NCBI RefSeq assembly: GCF_900102815.1
Contig: NZ_FNGF01000008.1
Span: forward strand, 104,872-168,871
Origin: Glycomyces sambucus
GTDB lineage: Bacteria > Actinomycetota > Actinomycetes > Mycobacteriales > Micromonosporaceae
Direction of reading: 5' to 3'
DNA length: 64,000 bases
Shown: in pieces, positions 10,699-18,323 of the stretch
Numbering within the stretch: the stretch's first letter is position 1
How the letters are laid out: every line of letters starts with the position of its first letter
The notes under the pieces: generated by a model
What the model was told of the DNA's origin: nothing
The model's database searches: none
What the model saw: the letters and a program-made list of their open reading frames with translations, nothing else
Position numbers and translations under genes: made by a program

Positions 10699-11324
10699 GT
10701 TCGCCATCCCTTTGTGCTCGTCTTCTGTCCCCGAACGGTCGGTTTCGCGAAGTTCGGGGGCCGCTACCGGTAGGCTCCGATGCAGGCGTTCCGCACTGCC
10801 GCACCCGGTTCCCCCGGTGCCGCCCGCAGCGCGTTCCAGCAAGTTTTCCACAGGTTATCCACAGGTCTTCAGCTGCCCTGTGCACATGCGCCGCTTGTGA
10901 CAATGTTTCCTGAATCACGGTCATGACCTGGTATTTCGCGCCACGCCCGGAACGATGCCGTTCCAGTGCCGCGAAAGTCGCCCGCAATCCGCGCGAAGTT
11001 ATCCACAGGCTGCTCGCACCGGTCGCGCAAGCCCTGGAGACGGCCGCAGGAAGGCGCCCCGACCGCTCCCGGAAGGACGGTCGCGGCACTCGAGCCCGGC
11101 CCGCGGGCCCCGCACCCGCGCTGGCGACCGCGCCGGTGCGGCGAGTAACATGAGGTGGTTGCCCGTCGACCCAGAGGGGCATGCCACACCCGCCGTCCGC
11201 GGCTGGGGCCGCCGATGAAAGCCCTGCTAGGCTGTTCTCCGCGTCCCCGTAGCCCCGATCCGGGGCTGGGCCCCGAGAGGGCCTGGCGCAGTGGCAATTT
11301 GATTCGTAATGGGAGACATCCGTC
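10699..11324. other. dnaA-rpmH divergent intergenic region with DnaA boxes
   Basis: 626 bp with no credible gene. It holds three consensus DnaA boxes on the plus strand, at 10844-10852 (TTTTCCACA), 10855-10863 and 10999-11007 (both TTATCCACA), so DnaA probably controls this divergent promoter region. A TAGGCT hexamer at 11228-11233 is a weak candidate -10 for rpmH, without a matching -35. The rest is GC-rich and otherwise featureless. Confidence 0.75.
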
Positions 11325-11462
11325 GTGAGCAAGCGCACCTACCAGCCGAACAACCGCCGTCGCAAGCGCACCCACGGCTTCCGGCTGCGCATGCGCACCC
11401 GTGCCGGCCGCGCCATCGTGAACGCGCGCCGCAACAAGGGTCGCAAGCAGCTGACCGTCTGA
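11325..11462 (+). CDS. rpmH: 50S ribosomal protein L34
   Basis: A 45-residue, very basic protein of the large ribosomal subunit, starting [19 protein letters not shown] and ending GRKQLTV, the standard L34 sequence. The GTG start at 11325 has GGGAG about 10 nt upstream. It heads the rpmH-rnpA-yidD-yidC-jag-rsmG series found beside oriC in most bacteria. A short hairpin at 11489-11506 (GGCGGGC / GCCCGCC, 4-nt loop) lies between it and rnpA. It could attenuate or protect the abundant rpmH message. Confidence 0.97.
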   Translation: MSKRTYQPNNRRRKRTHGFRLRMRTRAGRAIVNARRNKGRKQLTV

Positions 11463-11537
11463 GCGCTTGCCTCCGGACCCCTGCGCGAGGCGGGCGAAGG
11501 CCCGCCCGCGGGGGCTCCCGATGAGGACGTGATCCAG

Positions 11538-11945
11538 GTGCTACCAGCCGACGCGCGAATCCGCAGCAGCCGGGACTTCGGCGCCGCGCTCAAACGCGGC
11601 AGCCGCGCCGCCCGGGGTGGCGTCGTCGTGCACTGGGCACCTGAGCGCACAGCAGCACACAGCGAGACCACACCGCCCGAAGCCGATGCGAACCGCACGG
11701 CGCGGGCGGGTTTTGTCGTCTCCAAGGCCGTTGGCAACGCCGTCGTCCGCAACAAGGTGAAGCGCCGCCTCCGCCACGCCGCCGCGGCCGAGCTGCCGCA
11801 CTGGCCGGCCGGGACCGACGTCGTCGTCCGGGCCACCCCGAAGGCCGCCCAGCGCGACTTCGACGAACTGCACCGGGACCTGACCGAGGCCGTCAAGGCG
11901 GCCCGCGACCCCAAGCCCGCCCGCGAGCAGCGGAGCCGGCGATGA
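11538..11945 (+). CDS. rnpA: Ribonuclease P protein component
   Basis: Basic protein cofactor of RNase P, which matures tRNA 5' ends; 135 residues. The family signature [18 protein letters not shown] is intact. The start is chosen at GTG 11538 because it gives [14 protein letters not shown], the usual N terminus, and lies 11 nt after GAGG. An in-frame GTG at 11529 is too close to that site. Between the beta-strand VVVHW and the signature there is an insert of about 20 residues ([20 protein letters not shown]), which is longer than usual and probably a surface loop. The stop overlaps the yidD ATG by 4 nt. Confidence 0.94.
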   Translation: MLPADARIRSSRDFGAALKRGSRAARGGVVVHWAPERTAAHSETTPPEADANRTARAGFVVSKAVGNAVVRNKVKRRLRHAAAAELPHWPAGTDVVVRATPKAAQRDFDELHRDLTEAVKAARDPKPAREQRSRR

Positions 11946-12328
11946 CGGTCCCCGCAGCGGGACCGGCGCCCTTCGGACGCGTGCGCCCGGTGTCCGAGAC
12001 CGCCGATCCCCCCGCGGGGAGCGAGCACGCTTTCGGCGGTTCGCCTTCGGCGCCCCACGCTTGTTCGCCTTCGGCGAAACCTGTTGAACGAGAGGCGAGG
12101 TCCGCCCTGGTCCGGGTGGTCGGTGCTCCCGTCGTCGCGTACCGTCGTTGGATAAGCCCGGCCCTTCCGGCCCGCTGCCGCTTCTACCCCAGTTGCAGCG
12201 CATATACCCTTGAGGCGCTGTCCGAGCACGGCGCCGTACGTGGCATATGGTTGAGCCTGCGAAGGCTGGGACGGTGCCACCCCTTTCATCCGGGGGGTTT
12301 CGACCCCGTGCCCCCTCGGCACCGATGA
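11942..12328 (+). CDS. yidD: Membrane protein insertion efficiency factor YidD
   Basis: Small protein that aids YidC-dependent membrane insertion; 128 residues. The YidD domain fills the C-terminal half, with conserved [20 protein letters not shown], the Cys pair, [12 protein letters not shown] and DPVP. The first 55 residues are an extra, low-complexity N-terminal region. It contains two copies of TTCGCCTTCGGCG (about 12041 and 12063, the second a perfect small palindrome), encoding repeated SPSA, as if a short palindromic element had been copied into the gene. The ATG is inside the rnpA stop (ATGA), so the two are translationally coupled. Confidence 0.93.
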   Translation: MTVPAAGPAPFGRVRPVSETADPPAGSEHAFGGSPSAPHACSPSAKPVEREARSALVRVVGAPVVAYRRWISPALPARCRFYPSCSAYTLEALSEHGAVRGIWLSLRRLGRCHPFHPGGFDPVPPRHR

Positions 12329-12373
12329 GCACGTGATGAATTCGAAGAGCGAGATGACTGGAGTCCGCAAGTG

Positions 12374-13501
12374 ATGGAGTGGGCCTACGACGGCGTGTCC
12401 TGGGTGCTGCTGCGGTGGCACGACCTCTGGTCGAACGTCTTCGGCGGAGACGACAACGGCTTCCTCCAGACGGACTGGGCGTGGGTCCTCGCCATCGTCG
12501 GCGTCGTGATCACCCTCCGCGTCATCCTCTTCCCGCTGTTCGTCAAGCAGATCCAGTCGCAGCGCGCGATGCAGAAGCTCGCCCCCGAGATCAAGGCGCT
12601 CCAGGAGCGCTACAAGGGCGACCGCGAGACGCTCCAGAAAGAGATGATGGAGCTGTATCGGAAGGAGAAGGCCAACCCGCTCATGGGCTGCCTTCCCATC
12701 CTGATCCAGATGCCCGTCTTCCTGGCGCTGTTCCACGTGCTCCGCCGCCCCGACCCCGACCAGACGCTGAACACCGACCTGTACGGCTGGAGCGGCCTCG
12801 CCGCCGGCGCGGGCTCGGACTGGAACACCTACGTCCACGCGAAGCTGTTCGGCGCCCCGTTCTGGAGCACCTTCCTCACCCCCGCGAGCCAGCTCGAAGC
12901 GGTCGGCTCCTCCTCGGTCACCGTCAAGCTCGTCGCCGGCGTCCTCGGCGCGGCGATGATCCTCACGACCTTCCTGACCACCCGTCAGATGATCCTCAAG
13001 ACCGGCTGGAACGAGGACCCGAACCAGCGCATGATCCAGAAGGTGATGCTCTACGGCATCCCCGTCATCATGATCTTCTCCGCGGGCGCGTTCCCGATCG
13101 GCGTGGTCATCTACTGGACCATCAACAACCTGTTCTCGCTGGGGCAGCAGCAGTACGTGCTCCACAAGTACCCGCCGCCCGCGCAGAACAACGCGAACGC
13201 GAAGCCGCCGAAGCCCGGCTCGAAGGCCCACGAGAAGATGCTCGAAGAGCAGCGCGAGGCCGAGCAGCGCCGCAAGGACCTGGCCCCCAAGCCGGGCAAG
13301 CGGCCGAAGCAGACCCCTTCCGCCACCCCGAAGCCCGACCCGGAGCCGGGAGTGAACGGCAGTGCCGTCAACGGCGCCAACGGGTCCGGCCAGACCAAGG
13401 GCGGCCCGGGCGCGGGCAAGAACCTCTCACGGGCCGAGCGCATCGCGCGGGCCAAGAAGGTCAGCGGCGCGCAGCAGGCCTCCAAGAAGAAAAAAGGCTA
13501 G
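12374..13501 (+). CDS. yidC: Membrane protein insertase YidC/Oxa1
   Basis: Inserts membrane proteins with or without SecYEG; 375 residues. Five hydrophobic segments are visible, starting with the WVLAIVGVVITLRVILFPLF helix. KANPLMGCLPILIQMPVFLA is the conserved hairpin-TM region, preceded by the RYKGDRETLQKEMMELYRKE cytosolic hairpin. The C-terminal tail (after about residue 285) is long, Lys/Pro-rich and basic, as in actinobacterial homologues; basic tails of this kind can contact ribosomes. A GTG at 12371 directly precedes the chosen ATG and GGAG lies 7-10 nt away, so either could serve. Confidence 0.96.
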   Translation: MEWAYDGVSWVLLRWHDLWSNVFGGDDNGFLQTDWAWVLAIVGVVITLRVILFPLFVKQIQSQRAMQKLAPEIKALQERYKGDRETLQKEMMELYRKEKANPLMGCLPILIQMPVFLALFHVLRRPDPDQTLNTDLYGWSGLAAGAGSDWNTYVHAKLFGAPFWSTFLTPASQLEAVGSSSVTVKLVAGVLGAAMILTTFLTTRQMILKTGWNEDPNQRMIQKVMLYGIPVIMIFSAGAFPIGVVIYWTINNLFSLGQQQYVLHKYPPPAQNNANAKPPKPGSKAHEKMLEEQREAEQRRKDLAPKPGKRPKQTPSATPKPDPEPGVNGSAVNGANGSGQTKGGPGAGKNLSRAERIARAKKVSGAQQASKKKKG

Positions 13502-13591
13502 GGGGAGGATCCGGGGCGGCGCAGGCGCCTCCGGATCAGCCACAATGGTGCAAACTAGGCTTATAACGAGCGATAGGACGAGTTGGCAATT

Positions 13592-14089
13592 ATGGGAGCA
13601 ACGGTGCGGGAGGACGAGGTGGCCTCCGAAGACGACCTCTTTGAGCAGAGCGAAGTGGCGGCCGACTACATGGAAGGCCTGCTGGACATCCTCGACCTCG
13701 ACGGGGACATCGACGAACTCGTCGTCGGCGACCGCCCCCAGGTCGAGATCGTCGGGGAGGACCTCGGCGGCCTCGTCGGCCCCAAGGGCCAGACCCTCGA
13801 AGCCCTCCAGGAGCTGTGCCGCCTCGCGGTGTACCGCAAGACCGGTGACCACTCGCGCCTGATGCTCGACATCGGGGGCTACCGCGCCGGGCGCCGCAAG
13901 AAGCTCGCCGAGCTGGCCGAGAAGACCGCCAAGCGGGTCATCGAGACCGCGAGCGTCGTCAAGCTGGACCCGATGAGCGCCTTCGAGCGGAAGTGCGTCC
14001 ACGACGTCATCAACGCCACCGACGGCGTGCAGAGCGAGTCCGAGGGCGCCGAGCCGCGCCGCCGGGTCGTCGTGAAGCCGGCGGAGTAG
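13592..14089 (+). CDS. jag: Jag/KhpB RNA-binding protein (KH and R3H domains)
   Basis: 165 residues. A KH-type domain spans about 40-110 (VVGDRPQVEIVGEDLGGLVGPKGQTL is the GXXG-containing part) and an R3H domain follows (MSAFERKCVHDVI, with the R-x3-H-like ERKCVH). The N-terminal Jag domain of firmicute homologues is absent, as is usual in actinobacteria. KhpB proteins bind many RNAs and affect cell elongation in firmicutes; the role here is inferred. An in-frame TTG at 13583 exists, but the ATG at 13592 has AGGACGAG at 9 nt. It is followed 7 nt later by rsmG. Confidence 0.93.
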   Translation: MGATVREDEVASEDDLFEQSEVAADYMEGLLDILDLDGDIDELVVGDRPQVEIVGEDLGGLVGPKGQTLEALQELCRLAVYRKTGDHSRLMLDIGGYRAGRRKKLAELAEKTAKRVIETASVVKLDPMSAFERKCVHDVINATDGVQSESEGAEPRRRVVVKPAE

Positions 14090-14096
14090 CGATCGA

Positions 14097-14780
14097 ATGA
14101 GCGAAGAGCCGGAAGGCTCCGAAACCGCCGAGGCCAATGTTTCACGTGAAACATTGGCCTCTGTGTTCGGGGCAGACGACGAGCGGATCGCCCTCGCCGA
14201 AGGGTACGTCGGCCTCCTGTCGACCATCGGGATCGAGCGCGGCCTCATCGGGCCGCGGGAGGTGCCGCGGTTGTGGGGCCGGCACGTGCTCGGCAGCGCG
14301 GTGGTCGAGGAGCTGATCCCTCAGGACTCCGACGTGATCGACGTCGGGTCCGGCGGCGGCCTCCCGGGCATCCCGCTGGCGATCGCCCGGCCGGACATCT
14401 GGGTGACCCTCGTGGAGCCCATGCAGCGACGGGTGACCTTCCTCGAAGAGGTCATCGAGACGCTCGGCCTCACCAACGTGGAGGTCGTCCGGGCCCGCGC
14501 CGACGAGGTCGCCCCGCGGGGCAAGGCCGACATCGTGGTGTCGCGTGCCGTGGCGCCCTTGGGAAAGCTCGCGGGCTGGTGCCTGCCGCTGGTCCGGGTC
14601 GCCGGCGTGATGCTGGCGATCAAGGGGCAGAGTGCGGAGGAGGAGATCAAGCGCGACGCGAACTCGATCCGGGCCCTCGGCGGGTCGAAGGCGTCGATCC
14701 TCCAGTGCGGGCAGTACAAGCTGAGCGAGCCCGTGTTCACCGTCCCCGTAACGGTTGTGGAGATCGAGCGGGTGCACTAG
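14097..14780 (+). CDS. rsmG: 16S rRNA (guanine-N7) methyltransferase RsmG
   Basis: SAM-dependent enzyme that methylates N7 of G527 in 16S rRNA; 227 residues. The SAM-binding motif I is DVGSGGGLPGIPLA (about 82-95), with PMQRRVTFLEEV and SRAVAPLGKLAGW following. The N-terminal 20 residues are extra and contain VSRET, which is simply the translation of a perfect parS site (14138-14153) in a 30-bp palindrome. GGAG lies 10 nt before the ATG. A strong hairpin terminator follows at 14837-14869. In other bacteria loss of RsmG gives low-level streptomycin resistance. Confidence 0.95.
   Translation: MSEEPEGSETAEANVSRETLASVFGADDERIALAEGYVGLLSTIGIERGLIGPREVPRLWGRHVLGSAVVEELIPQDSDVIDVGSGGGLPGIPLAIARPDIWVTLVEPMQRRVTFLEEVIETLGLTNVEVVRARADEVAPRGKADIVVSRAVAPLGKLAGWCLPLVRVAGVMLAIKGQSAEEEIKRDANSIRALGGSKASILQCGQYKLSEPVFTVPVTVVEIERVH
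14138..14153. promoter_or_regulatory. parS: parS site 1 (within rsmG)
   Basis: Perfect TGTTTCACGTGAAACA. It lies at the centre of a 30-bp perfect palindrome (14131-14160, arms starting AGGCCAA) inside the rsmG coding region, where it encodes VSRET. ParB binds parS and spreads from it to organise the origin. Confidence 0.95.
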
Positions 14781-14836
14781 CCGACCGCACCAAGGCGACT
14801 GCAAAATTCACGTCGTCAGAACCCAAGTGCTGCAAC

Positions 14837-14869
14837 AAGTGCCGCGATGCCGACCGCATCGCGGCACTT
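14837..14869 (+). terminator. rsmG terminator hairpin
   Basis: Perfect 14-bp stem AAGTGCCGCGATGC / GCATCGCGGCACTT with a 5-nt loop, followed by a few T residues. It sits 57 nt after the rsmG stop and ends the plus-strand rpmH-rsmG series before parA. Confidence 0.8.
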
Positions 14870-14934
14870 TGCATTCGGCGATGTGCGCCGGGTTCGGATA
14901 ACCTATGCCGAGTAAGTTACTCCGAGCAGGGCGA

Positions 14935-14971
14935 TGTTTCACGTGAAACATTCGGCCCGTAGTCTGTGGCG
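14935..14971 (+). promoter_or_regulatory. parS: parS site 2 overlapping the probable parA promoter
   Basis: Perfect parS at 14935-14950. A TAGTCT hexamer (14960-14965) stands exactly 6 nt before the GTG at 14972, the layout of a leaderless -10. The -35 position for 17-bp spacing (14937-14942) falls inside parS. ParB bound here would therefore compete with RNA polymerase, giving autoregulation of parAB. The parS is certain; the promoter is an inference. Confidence 0.8.
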
Positions 14972-16264
14972 GTGAACGTGCGCGACCCCCTTCCCTCCGA
15001 AGATCGTGAACACAGCTCCCTTGGCGGCGATACACCGGCCGAACGGCGTATCCGGAACCTCCTCGATGCGGCCGTGAGCGAGGAGGCGCCCCCCTCCCGC
15101 CGCTACCGCTATCGAGAAACCTCCCCCGAATCGGGTGGCGCAGCCCCGGCCTACGGGCAGACTGGGTCAGAATCGGTTGCGAGCCAGTCCGGCGCGAACG
15201 CCGGTACGTCTCAAGGCAGCGGGGAACGGGGGGACGGGATGGCGAAGACATCGCGCGGCAGGGCCGGTCGGCACTTGGCGCCCGAAGAGGCGCAGGCGAA
15301 CAACGGGCGGAAGGCCGCCACGAAATCGGTGCCGCAGCAGCCGGTGTCGATCGAGAAGAACTCGCCGCTCGACGACGACCTCCCGCTGGCGCGCGAAGCC
15401 CAGCGCGCGGTCCGCGTCCTCAACCCCACCGGCTCCGTGACGATGCCCCGGCCCACCCGCCGCCGCGTCTTCGCCGTGGCCAACCAGAAGGGCGGCGTCG
15501 GCAAGACCACGAGCACGGTGAACCTGGCGGTCGCGTTGGCACTGCACGGAAACCGTGTCATGGTGGTCGACCTCGACCCGCAGGGGAACGCCTCCACCGG
15601 TCTCGGTGTCGAACACGGCGCCGGCACCCCGAGCGTCTACGAAGCACTCGTCGAGGGCATGTCGCTCGACGAGATCGCGACCCCGGTCGACGGCATCCCC
15701 TCGCTCTACTGCATCCCGGCGACGATCGACCTCGCCGGTGCGGAGGTCGAGCTCGTCAACGTGGTCGCCCGTGAAGGGCGCCTGGAGAAGAGCATCGAGA
15801 CCTTCAGCGGGGAGCTCGACTACATCTTCATCGACTGCCCGCCGTCGCTCGGCCTCCTCACCGTGAACGCGCTCGTCGCCGCGGAAGAGGTGCTGATCCC
15901 GATCCAGTGCGAGTACTACGCGCTCGAAGGGCTCGGCCAGCTGCTGCGGAACATCGAGCTCATCAAGGCGCATCTCAATGCGCGCCTGCGGGTCTCGACC
16001 ATTCTGCTCACCATGTACGACAAGCGGACCAAGCTCGCCGACCAGGTGGAGCAGGAGGTGCGCGGGCACTTCAGCGAGATCGTCCTCGACGCGGTGGTCC
16101 CGCGGAGCGTCCGCGTGTCCGAGGCCCCTGGGTACGGGCAGTCGATCATGACGTACGACCCCGGCTCGCGGGGTGCGACGAGCTATTTCGAAGCGGCTGA
16201 GGAGATCGCCCTGCGGGGCGCGAAACTCTCCCGGCGCGGGAAGAACCAGAAGGGCGGGAACTAG
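14972..16264 (+). CDS. parA: Chromosome partitioning ATPase ParA
   Basis: Deviant-Walker ATPase that moves ParB-parS complexes; 430 residues. The Walker A motif NQKGGVGKTT (171-180), DLDPQGNASTGLG, FIDCPPSLG and the C-terminal EAPGYGQSI are all present. A disordered N-terminal extension of about 160 residues precedes the ATPase. Starts considered: GTG 14966, GTG 14972 (6 nt after TAGTCT, leaderless-type) and ATG 15239 (preceded by a G-rich stretch). I chose 14972 because high third-position GC runs through the extension. If 15239 is right the protein is 341 residues. parB begins 3 nt after the stop. Confidence 0.95.
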   Translation: MNVRDPLPSEDREHSSLGGDTPAERRIRNLLDAAVSEEAPPSRRYRYRETSPESGGAAPAYGQTGSESVASQSGANAGTSQGSGERGDGMAKTSRGRAGRHLAPEEAQANNGRKAATKSVPQQPVSIEKNSPLDDDLPLAREAQRAVRVLNPTGSVTMPRPTRRRVFAVANQKGGVGKTTSTVNLAVALALHGNRVMVVDLDPQGNASTGLGVEHGAGTPSVYEALVEGMSLDEIATPVDGIPSLYCIPATIDLAGAEVELVNVVAREGRLEKSIETFSGELDYIFIDCPPSLGLLTVNALVAAEEVLIPIQCEYYALEGLGQLLRNIELIKAHLNARLRVSTILLTMYDKRTKLADQVEQEVRGHFSEIVLDAVVPRSVRVSEAPGYGQSIMTYDPGSRGATSYFEAAEEIALRGAKLSRRGKNQKGGN

Positions 16265-16267
16265 TCG

Positions 16268-17362
16268 ATGGCTGCGGCGAAGCGCGGAGGGCTCGGTCGC
16301 GGACTGGGCGCGCTCATCCCGACCGGTCTGGCCGAGAGCACGACGACGGAGGCCGACGAGGCCCCCGCGCCGGTGGCGGCACCCCGTCAGGCGGCACGGG
16401 TCGAGCGGGCTCCGGAACGGACGATCGAGCGCGATGTTTCACGTGAAACATCCACCGTCGAGCCCGAGCCGGTTCCCGATGTTTCACGTGAAACATCGGC
16501 GGGCCCGGACCTCGTGCCGGTCCCCGGGGCGAGCTTCCAGCTGATCCCGATCCCCGACATCGGCACCAACCCGAAGCAGCCGCGGCAGTTCTTCGACGAC
16601 GACCATCTGCTCGAACTCCAGACCTCCCTCACCGAGGTCGGCATGCTCCAGCCGATCGCCGTGCGCGAGCGCACCGCGGACGAGCCCCGCGAGGACGGCG
16701 CCCGCTTCGAACTCGTCATGGGGGAGCGGCGTCTGCGCGCGGCCACCGCCCTCGGCTGGGAGACCGTCCCGGCGATCGTGCGCCGCACCGCCGACGAGGA
16801 GATGCTCCGCGAGGCGCTGCTGGAGAACATCCACCGGGTCCAGCTGAACCCCCTCGAAGAGGGCGCGGCCTACGCGCAGCTCCTCGAAGAGTTCAACGTG
16901 ACCCAGGAGGAGCTGTCGAAGAAGATCGGCCGCAGCCGCCCGCAGATCTCCAACATGATCCGCCTCCTCGGCCTGCCGCCGACGGTCCAGACGAAGGTCG
17001 CCGCCGGCGTCCTCACCGCGGGCCACGCCCGCGCCCTGCTCGGCCTCGACAGCGCCGACTCGCAGGAGCACATCGCCGAGCGGATCATCAGCGAAGGCCT
17101 GTCGGTGCGCAGCACTGAAGAGCTGGTGACGGCCAACCGCCTGGAGGAGAAGCCGGAGCTCGACGAGCCCCGCCCGCGCGACTCGCGCGCCGCGAAGGAC
17201 CGCATCAAGGCCCCCGGTCTGGAGGAGCTGAAAGAGCGCCTGTCGGACCACTTCGAGACGCAGGTGTCGATCTCCTGGGGTCGCAAGAAGGGCAAGATCG
17301 TCATCGACTTCGGCTCGCTCTCGGACCTCGATCGCATCGTCGAGCAAATCGGCATCGAATAG
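16268..17362 (+). CDS. parB: Chromosome partitioning protein ParB
   Basis: parS-binding CTPase clamp, 364 residues. The N-terminal GGLGRGLGALIPTG is the usual ParA-contact motif. Residues 55-76 contain two DVSRETS repeats that are the translation of two parS sites within the gene. The NPKQPRQ motif (101-107), the CTP-binding GERRLRA (152-158), ENIHRVQLNPLEEG and the HTH (SKKIGRSRPQISNMIRLLGL) follow. The C-terminal dimerisation segment ends QIGIE. The start at 16268 is 3 nt after the parA stop. A parS-containing palindromic terminator follows at 17463-17500. Confidence 0.97.
   Translation: MAAAKRGGLGRGLGALIPTGLAESTTTEADEAPAPVAAPRQAARVERAPERTIERDVSRETSTVEPEPVPDVSRETSAGPDLVPVPGASFQLIPIPDIGTNPKQPRQFFDDDHLLELQTSLTEVGMLQPIAVRERTADEPREDGARFELVMGERRLRAATALGWETVPAIVRRTADEEMLREALLENIHRVQLNPLEEGAAYAQLLEEFNVTQEELSKKIGRSRPQISNMIRLLGLPPTVQTKVAAGVLTAGHARALLGLDSADSQEHIAERIISEGLSVRSTEELVTANRLEEKPELDEPRPRDSRAAKDRIKAPGLEELKERLSDHFETQVSISWGRKKGKIVIDFGSLSDLDRIVEQIGIE
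16435..16450. promoter_or_regulatory. parS: parS site 3 (within parB)
   Basis: Perfect TGTTTCACGTGAAACA in a 20-bp palindrome (16433-16452), inside the disordered N-terminal part of parB, encoding VSRET. It lies 45 bp (start to start) from the next site. Confidence 0.95.
16480..16495. promoter_or_regulatory. parS: parS site 4 (within parB)
   Basis: Perfect parS in a 24-bp palindrome (16476-16499), again encoding VSRET. Sites 3 and 4 are about four helical turns apart, so ParB clamps loaded on them would lie on nearly the same DNA face. Confidence 0.95.
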
Positions 17363-17462
17363 CACTGGCGAGCGGATCGGCATCGAAACGCACTGCCGAG
17401 CAGGTCGGCATCGAGTAACGCCGAGCGGAGCGCCGTCAGGTGGCCCGCTGTTGCAGACAACG

Positions 17463-17500
17463 AAGGGGCGGGATGTTTCACGTGAAACATCCCGCCCCTT
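17463..17500. terminator. parS: parB terminator with embedded parS site 5
   Basis: A 38-bp perfect palindrome, AAGGGGCGGGATGTTTCAC followed by its exact complement, ending in TT. The central 16 bp (17474-17489) are a perfect parS and the GC-rich flanks make a terminator stem. It lies between the convergent parB and the acetyltransferase gene at 17519, so it could end transcripts from both sides. Confidence 0.85.
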
Positions 17501-17518
17501 GTTCAATCCCGGTTGCGG

Positions 17519-18091
17519 CTAGGAGAGTTCCCGCCACATGATGATGTCGTCCCGGTAGTCGTCATCGGCCATGCGCACGGCGCGCGGCAGACGGCCGACC
17601 TCAGTGAATCCGTGTCGGCGATAGAAGGCGTCGGCACCGGTGCCCGAGCGGACCTTGAGGCTGAGCGCCTCCAGCTTCAGCTCTTCGCGGGCCACATGGT
17701 CGACGGCCGCCAGCAGCTTGCCCCCCAGACCGCCGCCCTGCCGGGCGGGGTCGACCTGGACGTGGCGCATGGTCCGCCACCCGTGTCGCGGCGGGCTGTC
17801 GTTTGATGCGAGAACACACCAAGCGACAATGGCGGCTCCTTCCTTTAGAGCGACCAGCGTGTCAGTCCGGTCGATCACTCGCGCGAGAATGGAGACGGTG
17901 TGAGGGCGGACCTCGTCGATGTTGACCGGCGGGACGAACCCGACGGAACCGCCGGCGTTCGTCACTCTCACCCAGAGATGGCTGAGTTCGTCAACGAGCG
18001 CGGCGGTGACCGGCGGGTCCACCAGGACGGCGATCTCGCCCGAATCGGGCGTCGCCTCCGGCGTGGAACTATCAGTCACTGTTGCTTGCAC
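17519..18091 (-). CDS. GNAT-family N-acetyltransferase
   Basis: 190 residues with a single GNAT fold. The acetyl-CoA-binding motif A is visible as VQVDPARQGGGLGGKLLAAV (Q/RxxGxG/A form), followed by LSLKVRSGTGADAFYRRHGFTEVGRLPRAV, the motif B region. The last residues, DDYRDDIIMWREL, are typical of small-molecule or protein N-acetyltransferases. The substrate cannot be told from sequence. The GTG at 18091 is only 1 nt after GGAAGG, and a second in-frame GTG is at 18079, so the start is uncertain by four codons. It converges on parB with the parS palindrome between them. Confidence 0.8.
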   Translation of the reverse strand: MQATVTDSSTPEATPDSGEIAVLVDPPVTAALVDELSHLWVRVTNAGGSVGFVPPVNIDEVRPHTVSILARVIDRTDTLVALKEGAAIVAWCVLASNDSPPRHGWRTMRHVQVDPARQGGGLGGKLLAAVDHVAREELKLEALSLKVRSGTGADAFYRRHGFTEVGRLPRAVRMADDDYRDDIIMWRELS

Positions 18092-18323
18092 GCCTTCCAG
18101 CTTGCCCTATGGACCGGCCCTCCGGACAGGGGCTTCCCGCCATATGGGCGCACGTCACTTGTGCCCGTGAAACGCGTTGTCCGCCACTGATTCGCCTGGT
18201 TCGCGGACTATGATCGCTCCACTGTCGGGAGTCCGGAAGGCGTCCTCCGTGTTAACCCAGTTGAAATCTGCCAAAAGGTGGATTCCGGTGGTTTCCCCTC
18301 TCGCCCCCATGAGGTATTTTTCG

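Noticed and set aside
14966-15238. Treating the first 90 codons of parA as non-coding
   Set aside because: Codon bias and the leaderless-type promoter at 14960 favour the long form, though ATG 15239 remains possible.
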